A stretch of 64,000 nucleotides of DNA from Clusia tigrina (lineage: Eukaryota; Arthropoda; Insecta; Diptera; Clusiidae): assembly GCA_920105625.2 (NCBI GenBank), contig OV050030.1:98644152-98708151 (forward strand). Reading direction: 5' to 3'. The translations under genes and the position numbers were made by a program. Under the pieces are notes generated by a model. The model was given only the letters and a program-made list of their open reading frames with translations. It had not been told where the DNA came from and ran no database searches. Below, piece after piece: positions 30,331 through 40,320 of the stretch. Every line of letters starts with the position of its first letter. Within the stretch, counting starts at the first letter, position 1.

Positions 30331-31948
30331 AATCGAAACTAGTAGCTCAAAAAACGATTCAGTACCCTTTTGTGAAGGTGAAGGAAAACCTGAAAAAATT
30401 ACAACAAGGGCAGTTATACACCGTGAACCTAACAGTCCTAAAAAACCAATAGAATCAAATCAAATTCTAAAAACTCACGCACTAGATTTCGACAATTTGG
30501 GAATCACCTTAAACGAAATGCTTATGATTAAAAATTTAAATGTTGGAGAGCATGAGGAGCAGTCAGTAGCTTCCATGGGAGTTCAAACTGACTATTCTCA
30601 AGAAGAAAACTCAAACGAAATTGTAAGCATTAATAACCATGGCGAACCAGCAGAGGGCGAAACTGTGCATTCACAAGCTGAGAACTTTAACGACCATTTC
30701 CCTATTCTCGACACAATTGTAAACCGTTTTAAGATCCAATTAGTTTTAGTAGAAAGTAAGGAAGTTGAGATGACAAACATTTTCAATAACAAAATAATTT
30801 TTATCGATAAACAAGACCTTTATTTTAAAAATGTTATCAATATAGTCCGAAGACATATTGATAAGAAAAAAGTTGCGATATTTTCCGGGCTCAATGATCA
30901 TCAATTCCATAAATTACAACGAATTTTATTGGATACATACCCAAGTGCAGAAAGGATATCTTTTGTGAAATGTAGTTATATTGCTAAGGATATTCAAGAT
31001 GAAGATGAACTAAATAAACAGATATCACTTTTCCATAAACAGGAAGTAGGTCATGCAGGAATTATGCCAACGTATGAGGGTATAAAACATAAAGTTTATC
31101 ACCCACAATTAAAAACTAAATTACATGAAATTATTAACAATTGCGACATATGTTCCGGAGCAAAATATGACCGCAATCCAATCAAAAACAAATACCATTT
31201 CACAGAAACGCCAACCACACTAAATGAAACTGTCCATGTGGATACTTATGTTAATAGTAAGCAATCATTCATAATTTTCATTGACAAATTCTCAAAACAT
31301 GCTATCTGTTTTCATCTACCTGATAGAAATAATCAGACCATTATAAGTAAAATAAATGAATTTTTAGCAATAAAAGGACCTATTAAAAAATTTGTCTTTG
31401 ATAACGAATTCAATTCCAAAAATGTAAAAGATTTCTTAACACAAGAAAGAATCGAATTTCATGCCACAAAACCAAATAGCCATACAGGAAATTCGGATAT
31501 TGAACGCCTAAATAATACTTTAACGGAAAAAATTAGGACGCTTAATCTCGAAGAAAAACTCCCAATAGTTACTCAAATGACGAAAGCCATAACATTTTAC
31601 AATAACACAGTTCACAGCACTATCAAATGTACTCCATTTGACATAATAAATGGAACAATAGATCATGAACTTATCAGAAGAAGAATAGAAAGTAGGAAAA
31701 AGCAGACTATTCAAAAACTGAACCGTAATATAGAATTTTACAAAGAAAAAAAAGAAACAGGGTTTATAAAGAACTACAAAAGTTTAAGGCACAAAGAAGA
31801 ACCAAAATTTATAAAACTTAATTTAGAAAATATCCATTCAACAAATATAAAAAGACCCTCTAAATTTGCAGGTGCTGGTATTCACAATGATGTTGATGAT
31901 GCACATGACCAAAACACAGGGAATACTTCAATTCAGCCCAATTATTGA
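30080..31948 (+). CDS. E1 RNase H-integrase, long open frame
   Basis: 622 codons are open. RNase H C-terminal motifs occupy the first 75 residues. After a variable acidic linker, the integrase shows a zinc motif (H-3-H at about residues 318-322 region, then NNCDICSG), and a core with the first Asp in HVDTY, second in FVFDNEF and Glu in NSDIERLNNT. The C-terminal part is Lys-rich and runs 83 bp into the env start, as usual in errantiviruses. The integrase domain is apparently complete, though the upstream frame is broken and there is no proper start. Confidence 0.8.
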   Translation: MAIVWGVKYYKPYIFGREFDLQTDHQSLKWLQAKNSGKDINPRLQRWLVQLGEYDAKIDYIKGKENKIADFLSRINCDTCEINRIETSSSKNDSVPFCEGEGKPEKITTRAVIHREPNSPKKPIESNQILKTHALDFDNLGITLNEMLMIKNLNVGEHEEQSVASMGVQTDYSQEENSNEIVSINNHGEPAEGETVHSQAENFNDHFPILDTIVNRFKIQLVLVESKEVEMTNIFNNKIIFIDKQDLYFKNVINIVRRHIDKKKVAIFSGLNDHQFHKLQRILLDTYPSAERISFVKCSYIAKDIQDEDELNKQISLFHKQEVGHAGIMPTYEGIKHKVYHPQLKTKLHEIINNCDICSGAKYDRNPIKNKYHFTETPTTLNETVHVDTYVNSKQSFIIFIDKFSKHAICFHLPDRNNQTIISKINEFLAIKGPIKKFVFDNEFNSKNVKDFLTQERIEFHATKPNSHTGNSDIERLNNTLTEKIRTLNLEEKLPIVTQMTKAITFYNNTVHSTIKCTPFDIINGTIDHELIRRRIESRKKQTIQKLNRNIEFYKEKKETGFIKNYKSLRHKEEPKFIKLNLENIHSTNIKRPSKFAGAGIHNDVDDAHDQNTGNTSIQPNY

Positions 31949-33293
31949 AGAGTCGGGTTATGCACAAATCAAATTGCGAAAAGTCGAAATAGTTAACCAA
32001 TCTACTACAATTCTACATGTAATTGACACTATAGAACTAAACAACATTGTGAACCAAATCGAAAACAATATCAATAATTTAGATTTGCATAACAGGGAAA
32101 TTATTGAAGTAGAAATAAAAACTATAAAATCAAAACTTAAATCAATTACTCCGTTAGAACATAGAAACAAAAGGGGATTGTTTAACTTCATGGGCAATGC
32201 CTACAAATGGCTAGCCGGGCTAATGGACGACGATGACCGACAAGAAATAATCCAACATCTCGACGTTATCGACAAAAATAGTCATAATGCTGTAGATACA
32301 GTCAACAAACAAATTTATATAAATACACAACTTCTAATCCAAATACTAAAGTCAGCTATAGAAGACGACAGAGTAAACATAAAAAATACTATAGACGAAC
32401 TAAAGAAAAGACACAATGAAATTATACGACGACTTTTGTATGCTGACCAAATGTTTAAACTGACTTACCTAAAAAGAAAAATTGAACACATACAGGACAA
32501 CATAGCATCCGCTAAGAACCGTATTTTACACCCTAGTATACTGACATCTGAGGAAATAGACAAATTTGACATAGACTTCTTTAAATTAAGACTTATGAAA
32601 ATCGACGTTTTAAAATACAAAGAATGCCTAGTTATTCTTGCAATAAAAGTACCAACAGATTTTATGGAAGTAGACCTAAATCTAATAACCCCTTTCCCAT
32701 CTAGCAAACACTTTCATATAGAAGAGGCTAACGAATTTATCATAAAAATTGAAAATACTTTTTATACCTACAAGGAAAATGTAATCCAAAAAAACCTAAA
32801 ACGAAGCAAAAATTGTATTTTTAGAAACAAATGCCAATTAATTTTTGGACAATAAAACAAAAATAGAGCAAATTGATGATGAAACAATCGTTGTAAAAAA
32901 TTCTGTAGATATTAAAATTGTTAACAAATGTGACCAACGAAATTTGACAATTGACGGAAACTATTTAATAAGTTTCGCTAATTGCGAAATTGAAATTGAT
33001 CATGAAAAACTTTTTAATCAAAAAGAAGTAATGAACGATAAATTTTTCTACCCTGTTAACAAATTAAATCAGTCATATGAAATTGAACCACATTTTAAGA
33101 AAATAGCAATTGAAAATTTCAAGAACAACGAAGCTATCGAAGAATTAATTTTCCATTAAAATATTTCCTATGGAATAAACGCAACCTTTTTATTCTTAGT
33201 TGTCATGATAATTCTAATTGTAATATATATTTTCAAAAAAAGAAACAGTCAAATTAAAATAGGCAATAAAACGAAAAAAAAAATACTTTTGAA
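31866..33293 (+). pseudogene. env: E1 envelope gene (env), disrupted
   Basis: The start at 31866 opens with a hydrophobic signal-like segment. The frame runs to 32855 with the furin-type site RNKR followed by GLFNFMG at about 32170, and a KWLAGLMDDDD stretch. After a shift the frame 32845-33159 follows. A TAA at 33157 separates it from the membrane anchor (TFLFLVVMIILIVIYIF, about 33188-33240) and a basic tail. It has the complete Env layout, with one shift and one stop. Confidence 0.85.
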
Positions 33294-33585
33294 GATATTG
33301 AACTCAAGACTATTAAAGACAAATATCTCTTGAAGCAAAAACTAAATTGAACTCTTAATAATTATTGTTTAACTATAAGAAACTAGTAAGTTAAAGAAAT
33401 TTTGTTTTCAACTTTATTAATTGTAATACTATTATATTTTTGTTTTAGTAATTTTTTTTAGTAAGAATAAATTGTTTTATGTTAATTTGTATGATACTCG
33501 TTCTCAAACTTAAAAAGCCAATCGGGATTTAAATAAAAAAAAAATATATGACGACTCAGGAGAGTCTTTTGTCTAAGGGGTGAGA
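33294..33585 (+). other. E1 3' untranslated region and polypurine tract
   Basis: AT-rich sequence after env. AAGGGGTGAGA at 33575-33585 lies directly before the LTR and is the likely polypurine tract. Confidence 0.7.
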
Positions 33586-33983
33586 AGTTACGTTCCAGAC
33601 GCAACCCAATACCCTTTTTCCGCTAAAATCTTTTCATTAAGCTTATTTCCACAGAAAAATATTTTCAACGGAAACGCTGAAATTATTTTCCCACACAATT
33701 ATTTTAGTGTATACTTTATGCACCTTTCATTTTCGCTGATAAAGCATATTTCTCACACCAACTCATTGTAGTATATGTTTTATGCACCTTACATTTTTGT
33801 TGATAAAGCATATCATAAAGCATTTTAGAATTGAGGAACGAGGTAGCTTAAGATATTTTAAGTTAGTCTTAAGATTCACGACAACTGTTAAAGTCGTAAA
33901 ATTTGCAACAAAATAAATAAACGTTAAACATTCTAAAGAATTGTGTTTTATTTTTCTTGTCAAAAGACATTAAAAACCTAATT
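33586..33983 (+). mobile_element. 3' LTR of E1
   Basis: AGTTACGTTCC...AACCTAATT, complete. The following CGCG is the target duplication and BEL gag resumes in phase behind it. Confidence 0.9.
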
Positions 33984-33987
33984 CGCG

Positions 33988-34758
33988 CGGGAGCCTGCGG
34001 GGAACCTCTCAACACCACTCCGTAATAGCCACGTGCAGGCTCATCAGGCAAGGGTCAATCCGGAAGGGTGTAAGATATGTACACTACCAGGCCATCGGGT
34101 CTCCTACTGCTCTACTTTCATCAACGCTGATGTATCAGAGCGATGGGGATGGGTAAACCGCTTCCACTTGTGCGCGAATTGTTTGAAAGGGGATCATCGT
34201 GTGACAAATTGCACGAGTAAATACCGGTGTTTTACGTGCCAAGAGCGGCACCACACTCTGCTACACCGTGAGCCGCCCCCGAACCGGAGAATAAGAGCCC
34301 CACCACGCACGACGCCGCCTCGAGGCAGACGACCATCCAACGTACGCAACGCGGCCACCACGTCCGCTCAACCTGCTACACCATCCTTCGCCCACACTGC
34401 ACAGGTGGTACCCGCTACAGTCCAGGGACGATCCGGTCCATATCGAGCCCGAGGTCGGCTACCCAAACGTGTGCTTTTAGGTACCGCCATTATTCACGTC
34501 TGGTATCAGGGAGTCTATTACATGGCTCGGGAATTGATCGACCCTGGGTCGGAAGGGTCTTTTATCTCAGATCAGCTCCAACGACGCCTGCGACTCCCTA
34601 CGCGTACCGTGCATGCCCAAGTGTCCGGGGTAAGCAATGTGGTGGCCGCTAACGTGACAAAACCGTGCGACCTAATGTTAGGGTCACCTCTCGGCAGTAC
34701 TGTGCGGCTCCCGGTGCCAGCATTAGTGCTGCCCACCTTAACCAGCAAATTACCCTGA
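33988..34758 (+). pseudogene. gag: BEL gag C-terminus and protease
   Basis: This continues the gag frame that E1 interrupted. Residues from 34070 give the BEL zinc cluster: CKICTLPGH, CANCLKGDHRVTNC and CFTCQERHHTLLH. After a Pro/Arg-rich linker the protease domain follows, with the active-site region reading LIDPGSEGSF. The usual D-S/T-G triad is D-P-G here, which should inactivate it. The frame stops at 34758 and a second frame (34789-35238) continues pol. Confidence 0.83.
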
Positions 34759-34788
34759 CTAAGGGTATCCACGCAAAAATATGCCCAA

Positions 34789-35366
34789 TTGGCCGGCTTA
34801 CAACTGGCTGATCCAAGCCTTTCAAACTCTTCACAAGTCGACATTTTGATAGGGGGTGATTTATATCCGATGGTGTTGCTTGATGGGTTGAAGCGTGATG
34901 TTATTGGGTCATTAATTGCACAGGAAGCTGTATTTGGGTGGATTCTCACAGGACCCATGCCTGAGAGCTCGACACAGACATTTTGTGCAAGGGTACAAAT
35001 CGAGACCGGCCACCCGGTCGAAGAGCTCTTGCAGAGATTCTGGGAGGTAGAGCAGCCACCTAAGGAGAAACGGTTATCGCCCGGTGACCAGGCGTGCCTG
35101 GACTTGTATTCCCGAACCAGTTACAGAGAATCTTCTGGGCGGTATGTAGTAGAACTACCGTTCAAACCAAGGCACCTGCCTGAGGAGTTACATTATGGCT
35201 TTTCGGCACATTGCGGTAAAACATTTCGAACGCAATGAAAGCAGAAAAACCAGTATGATTCCGTGGTACAGGAGTATTTGACTCTTGATCATATGATCAA
35301 AGTCCCGCCTCCGCCTTCAGGCGCTCTTGCTCACTATTATTTGCCTCATCATGCGGTAATGAAACC
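34789..35366 (+). pseudogene. BEL pol, linker before RT
   Basis: ILIGGDLYPMVLLDG and the FGWILTGP motif mark the typical BEL segment between protease and RT. The frame stops at 35238 after a shift. The LPHHAV motif, found just before the RT fingers, reads in another frame at 35340-35360. The solo LTR enters six bases later. Confidence 0.78.
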
Positions 35367-35815
35367 TGTTGTGAGTTAGAACCAAACTACCTACGTGTAG
35401 TTTACTCACAGCACCGACTCCTAATAGATGCCACACTATGTTGAATTAGCATGTGCTAAAACGGTGTTATAATAAGGCATACTTCTAGGGTCTAAGTGTT
35501 TCAAGTTTATGTGATCTGTGCAACATTATTATGTAAGCTTTTAGGGTATTACATAATAATGTTGGCTTGACCAACTGACACCAATTAGCAGGTGCAGAAC
35601 TGGAACACCAGAAAGGTCAGTTCACAGACTGAGATAGATGTTTAAAAAATAGTATATAAGTATTAGGTTTCGTAATAATAAATCTCTCTTGTGTTTTGAA
35701 ACTAAGAAGTCACAGTGTTTAATTTCTACGTTAGGGTTCTTGATTTTTCAGTCACGCGCCCGAAAGGACTGTGACAGGACGTCCCCAGTCAAGCAAGGAC
35801 ACGAGATCCCCAACA
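35367..35815 (+). mobile_element. 449-bp solo LTR inserted in BEL pol
   Basis: It begins TGTTGTGAG and ends CCCCAACA, so TGTTG and CAACA mirror each other. AACC lies on both sides (35363-35366 and 35816-35819), a 4-bp duplication (5 bp, AAACC, if the end is one base earlier). A TATATAAG lies at about 35653 and an AATAAA-type signal at 35676. If it is removed with one AACC, the BEL RT frame is continuous. The family is unknown; its internal region is not in the window. Confidence 0.72.
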
Positions 35816-35819
35816 AACC

Positions 35820-36720
35820 CGAGAGTACGTCCACCAAGTTGCGAGTGGTGTTCAATGCATCTCAAGCAACCACCAGTACCCTCAGCTTGAACGATGTCCT
35901 ATATACGGGTCCCACCTTGCAGGCTGACTTGACACAACTTATCGTGCGATGGCGAATGTTTCAGTTTGTCTTTAATGGGGATCTGCAAAAGATGTATCGG
36001 CAGATTAGAGTAGCTCCAAAGCACACCCCGTACCAGCGAATTATTTTTAGGGCCTCTCCTACAGCGCCAGTGTCCGACTACGAGTTACAAACGGTTACCT
36101 TCGGAGTCAACTGTGCACCCTACTTAGCGATTAGGACATTAGAATAGCTCGCGACAGACGTCGAGGAGGACCTACCCCTAGCAGCCCAGGTATTGCGCGA
36201 ATGTATGTATGTGGATGACGCCTTGATCGGCACACATGATGTGAACGTAGCGATACAGACTCGAGATGAATAGATCTGTGCACTCGACTCTGCCGGCTTG
36301 TCCATGCGAAAGTGGACAGGTAACACGGAAGCCATTCTCTCCCTTTGTCTCCGGACCACTTGCTCCGAGAGGGCTTTCTGAAGTTGGATGAAGCTAGTCT
36401 AACCAAGACATTAGGAATTCGGTGGAACGCAAAGACTGATCATTTCTACTTTCACCTTCAGCCCATTTGCATCGACCCACGAGCCACCAAACGCAAGGGG
36501 CTATCGATTATAGCCCAACTTTTTGATCCAGCCGGATGGCAGGCACCTGTTGTGATCGTGGCCAAGATCTTGATACAGCAGATTTGGGGGGACAAAACTG
36601 ACTGGGACGAATCGCTGACCCTCGCCTCATCCAGTCGTTGGGGGGAATTTTTAGGGGCATATGACGACATTTCGCAGATTCGTATTCCGCGGTGGGGGGG
36701 GGGTCTGCACCGGATGTAGA
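35820..36720 (+). pseudogene. pol: BEL reverse transcriptase
   Basis: It opens with KLRVVFNASQ, the BEL fingers motif, then FVFNGDLQKMYRQI (first Asp) and FGVNCAPYLA. A TAG at 36145 breaks it. After that come YVDDALIG (catalytic motif, about 36210), another TAG at 36271, a shift, and the frame 36345-36719 with TLGIRWNAKTD and the AQLFDPAGWQAP motif. The run of G at 36695 shifts the frame again. Confidence 0.85.
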
Positions 36721-37335
36721 TATCCAGTCTCATGCGTTTTGCGATGCTTCGCAAGCGGCATACGCCGCCGCGCTGTATGTGCGTTGCCAGTGCGGCGATA
36801 CTGTCACGTCCCACTTATTAGTGGCTAAATCGCGGGTAGCACCTCTTAAGACGTTGTCCTTACCCCGCTTAGAACTCTGTGGCGCGGTATTGTTAGCCGA
36901 GTTGGTGGCGGCACTTCGGACAAGAGTGCGAGTCACCTCCGGCAACGTGTTTTGTTGGAAGGATTCGATCATAGTTTTAGCTTGGCTCCATAAATCCCCG
37001 CATACATGGAAAACCTTCGTAGCTAATCGGGTTACCACCATTTCAAGCAAAGTAGGTGTGGAATGCTGGAGACATGTCAAGTCGGCAGACAATCCAGCTG
37101 ACCTTGCCAGTCGGGGGTGACTCCGGCAGCGCTTGTTCACAACCATTTGTGGTGGAACGGTCCGGGTTGGCTTACCCGCGACCCAAATTCCTGGCCTCAG
37201 CCTTCGAAAATCGCTAGCCCTGACGCCCTGGAGGAACAGCGCAACGTTGCTACGCATACAGTCCAGGTCAAACAGCATGACGACGTGATGCTGCGTTTCT
37301 CATCGCTGCCGCGAGCACTGAGGGTCGTTTGCTAG
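36692..37335 (+). pseudogene. BEL RNase H
   Basis: The frame 36692-37120 carries [15 protein letters not shown] (first Asp), [11 protein letters not shown] (Glu), [11 protein letters not shown] (Asp) and the [11 protein letters not shown] motif. This is the full RNase H signature of BEL elements. The next frame (37117-37335) has WWNGPGWL. There is a stop between the two. Confidence 0.83.
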
Positions 37336-37351
37336 ATACGCTACGCGAAAG

Positions 37352-38691
37352 ATGCAGGACCACGCCCCAACCCCGGGGTCGCCTATCATGAATGCAGAGA
37401 TTGTTGCCGCTACACTTCTCGTAACGACCATAACGCAGCAGATGTACTACCCCGATGAGTATGGATGCCTGCAGAACGGGCAGCCCATTTCCAATTCGAG
37501 TTCTCTGCTCACTTTTAACCCCTTCCTTCATTCAGATGGGTCGATTCGAGTGAACGGACGCCTAGCGCATTCCACTCAGATCCCGTTCTCCGAACGACAC
37601 CCACAATTTTTGCCGTATCACGGACAGTTTACACGACTGCTCGTTGAGTTCATCCATCAACTCTCGTTGCAAGGGGGCAATCAGCTTATGCTTCGGTTCC
37701 TTCGAACTCAATATTAGGTTCCACGAGCGAAGGTTTTAGTCAAGGGTACCATTTTACGGTGTAAAACTTGCCTGGTAGAAAAGAAACGTAGATTGAGCCA
37801 GATCATGGCGCCTTTGCCCCCGGAACCCACCACCCTGCCTCGTCCTTTCAGCACCGCGGGGATTGATTTTGCGGGTCCTTTTGAAATTAAAACGTTTCAA
37901 GGGCGGGGGTATAAAGTGACAAAAGGCTACTTGTGTACGTTTCGCCACCTACGACGGGCGACGGGGTATCCGGCTAACATTTATTCCGACAACGGAAAGA
38001 ATTTTGTGGGAGCAGAAAAGGTAGTACGCATGGAGTTCGCACGTGTGATTCGAGAAGCTAAGGATCAGGCAACCACGCAGCATTTGTTTCACCAATTGAA
38101 ATGGCATTTTATACCTCCAAACGCTCCCCATATGGGAGGACTGTGGGAAGCCGCAGTAAAGAGCTTCAAACACCATTTCAAACGAATGGGTGGGCAGATC
38201 CGGTATACGTATGAGGAGTTGGCGACGGTATTAGCCCGCGTCGAGGCTTGTCTGAATTCTCGACCGATTAGCGCACTCAGTGACGATCCCGACGACCTCC
38301 AACCACTTATCCCAGGGCACTTTCTAGTAGGGGGACCACTTCTTGCACCAGCCGTCTCGGGAGAGATCACCCCTTTTCTTTCCATTCTTAATCGATGGCG
38401 TAGGCTTCAAGTTCTCTCCCAACAGTTCTCAGTACGCTGGAAACAAGTATCTTCTGGAGTGCCAGCGCAGGACAAAGTGGAAGACCATCCAAGAAAATGC
38501 AGCTAAAGAAGATCTGGTGGTATTACAGGATGACCACGTTTCACCCAACGAAGGGCGATTGGGAAGGATCACTGAGGTCCACCCGGACTCAGATGGTAGG
38601 GTGCGAGTCGCGAAAGTGCGGACAGCACGCGGACAAGGCCCATCACCAAGATGGTTCTTCTCCCTCGAGAGGGAGTGCAGGCTGAGTAATC
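37352..38691 (+). pseudogene. BEL integrase
   Basis: 37352-37717 has the region before the integrase (VNGRLAHSTQIPF, then the zinc-binding H area) and a stop. 37793-38506 carries GIDFAGPF (first Asp), YSDNGKNFVGAE (second Asp) and PHMGGLWEAAVKSFK (Glu). The stretch between the first two Asp residues is too short by roughly 70-90 bp. The C-terminal part shifts frame near 38470 and again near 38645. The usual end motif of BEL Pol (ITKMVLLP-like) reads in the third frame and stops at about 38691. Confidence 0.83.
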
Positions 38692-39022
38692 CCGGCATCC
38701 GGTATTTTGGCCATTTCTGTAGCTAGTCCCATTCTTCGTGGCCTCTAGTTTGTAGCCTTTCCTTTTTAGATATACCTCCTCGTTTCTTCCATGGAATCCT
38801 TAGTCTTCCTCGTTAAACGGTAGTAGTAGATCTCGCCTGGCTCTGCCACGGGATAAAGTTGTAGTACTCTACGTAGTCTTCTCGCCGTTAATTCTCCTAC
38901 TATTAGCGTCCTAACTCTTATTATTTGCTTTCTCGTAAGCCCATGACTAATTATAAATTTGATTCTCCACAGAATTTCCCATCGTGCCGTGCTGACTGGC
39001 GGGGAAAACGGTACATCGGTCC
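38692..39022 (+). other. Stretch between BEL integrase and the downstream frame
   Basis: No gene was recognised. It may be an untranslated spacer of the BEL element or a recombination junction with another element. Confidence 0.4.
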
Positions 39023-39790
39023 TTGTTGTACTTGTGCTCCAAAGGTACAGCTGGTGTTCCCAGCCCCCGTGATGCTACTGGGGTCGACACCATCTCGCAA
39101 TCTGGGGGCAGCGGCGCCGTCTCGCGCCCGCGATGTCGCGACAATGTCCAGCACCACAGAGACAGCTGCGTCATCGCGCACCCGCGCCCGGTCTGCACCA
39201 CCTGCAGCGCGTTCGCCATCAATGGGGCCGATGAGCGTCCACCGTCGTCACAACCAGGGGTCAACGCCAGGGCGCGTCCGCAGCACCGCTGCGCCAGTTG
39301 CCTGACGTTCGCCATCTCGCGCCATGGTACCAGAGGTGCCATGCCGCGTCCGTAAGCCATGGGATCCCACCGCCGCCCGAACCAGAAAGTTGCGCCATCT
39401 CAAGCCGCGGTGGCAGCTGCGCCATATCGCGCCCCAGTGGTGGCTGCGACACCCCGCGCCCCACTGGCGGCTGCGCCATCTCGCGCCCCAGTGGTGACTG
39501 CGATATCCCGCGCCCCAGTGGCGGCTGCGCCATCTCGCGTAACATCCGCAGCTACAGCAGGCTCGCACCAGGTAGCGGCTCAACAACGCCCGTGCGAAAT
39601 GTGTAAGCGCTGGGGACATACCATCGCCGTATGCAGAATATTCCTGCAGCTGTCAACGCGGCGCAGGAGAGAGGTAGCCACGAGCCGCAAACTTTGTTTT
39701 GTGTGCCTGGGGGCAAAACACTTTACCCACAGCTGCAAACATCCGGGGTGCTGCCGGTGCCACCAACGACACCTCCATCTCCTCCATTAA
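39023..39790 (+). pseudogene. Ala/Pro-repeat frame with Gag-type zinc cluster, downstream of BEL integrase
   Basis: One frame runs from 39023 to 39790 with a single stop at 39353-39355. Residues after the stop include four units of a 9-residue RAPV/L-A-rich repeat (39430-39537). A Cys/His cluster of BEL Gag type follows: CEMCKRWGHTIAVC, CFVCLGAKHFTHSC, then CCRCHQRHLHLLH. It ends about 70 bp before the purine tract and 3' LTR. A zinc cluster of this type normally ends Gag, not Pol. Either the 3' end comes from another gag-containing BEL by recombination, or this family has an extra ORF. Present again at 43260-43691. Confidence 0.6.
39430..39537 (+). repeat. Four 27-bp tandem repeats coding for RAP(V/L)-Ala units
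   Basis: Units start GCGCCCCAGTGG (or CACTGG) at 39430, 39457, 39484 and 39511, in frame with the zinc-cluster ORF. A degenerate earlier unit is visible. The second copy lies at about 43329-43440. Confidence 0.85.
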
Positions 39791-39848
39791 GGGGTGCATC
39801 AGGATGGGAGCCGGCGGGAATGGGTCGTCATCTCTCTTGCAATCTTGC

Positions 39849-39861
39849 AAGGGGGGCGGCA
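39849..39861 (+). promoter_or_regulatory. BEL polypurine tract
   Basis: AAGGGGGGCGGCA directly precedes the 3' LTR start TGTTCGCG at 39862. Confidence 0.78.
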
Positions 39862-40320
39862 TGTTCGCGCCGGAGCCCTCCTGACGGTGGCTCCTGCCTG
39901 CTCACAGTCACCATGAGATTCTGAGCGGGACTCAGTGCGGAGAGAATTCCCCTCATTGGGTCCCGCCAGGTCGTACAGCAGGCCGCAGCCATCTTTTCGC
40001 TGTGGTGAGAACGAAGGCGCAGGCGAAGCAGGAGAGCCGGTGACGAAATATCTTTCAGTTTCAGTCGAACCGTCGATCAAGCCTGTTCTCAAATTTAAAC
40101 ATCCTTGTATAGTGCATTTTTTCTTTCAATAATAATAATCAAGCCTGTTCTCAAGTTTAAACATCCTTGTATAGTGCATTTTTCTTTCAATAATAATAAT
40201 CAACCAACCGCAGTCAAACATTTCGTATTAATTGTCTGCCTAAAGAGTGAATTATTTATATTTCCTGTCCGTACCATTTTCGTGAGGGCAAAGATTTGGC
40301 TTTATCAGCGAAAATTGACA
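39862..40320 (+). mobile_element. BEL 3' LTR (first copy of tandem duplication)
   Basis: 459 bp, same family as 25742-26200. It differs at scattered positions (for example GCGCC for GCGAC near the start). It ends TTGACA at 40320. Confidence 0.9.

Larger units (their letters stand above)
27107..33983 (+). mobile_element. Errantivirus E1, inserted in BEL gag
   Basis: The element has 5' LTR, leader, gag, protease, RT, RNase H, integrase, env, purine tract and 3' LTR, flanked by the duplication CGCG (27103-27106 and 33984-33987). The same insertion occurs in the left arm, so it is older than the inverted duplication. This copy lacks the end of its 5' LTR and the primer site and has lost the N-terminal part of RT. 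Confidence 0.9.
25742..40320 (+). mobile_element. BEL/Pao element with two nested insertions
   Basis: The element has two 459-bp LTRs, leader, gag with zinc knuckles, protease, RT, RNase H, integrase, an extra downstream frame, purine tract and 3' LTR. Without E1 (27107-33983) and the solo LTR (35367-35815) it is about 7.2 kb, a normal BEL size. Flanks do not give a target duplication: gypsy-type gag on the left, LOA-type LINE on the right. One end has probably been rearranged. Confidence 0.85.

Noticed and set aside
34572..34958. 128-codon minus-strand frame, and 182-codon minus-strand frame at 36730-37278
   Set aside because: Antisense to BEL protease and RNase H, whose sense-strand motifs are clear.
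39430..39537. Short regularly spaced repeats, considered as a CRISPR-like array
   Set aside because: Units are contiguous with no unique spacers, code for a protein repeat, and the DNA is eukaryotic retroelement sequence.
39248..39619. 123-codon minus-strand Trp/Arg/Ser-rich frame with regular repeats (and copy at 43149-43520)
   Set aside because: Antisense reading of the 27-bp repeats; the periodicity keeps all frames open. The sense frame with the zinc cluster is the better candidate.
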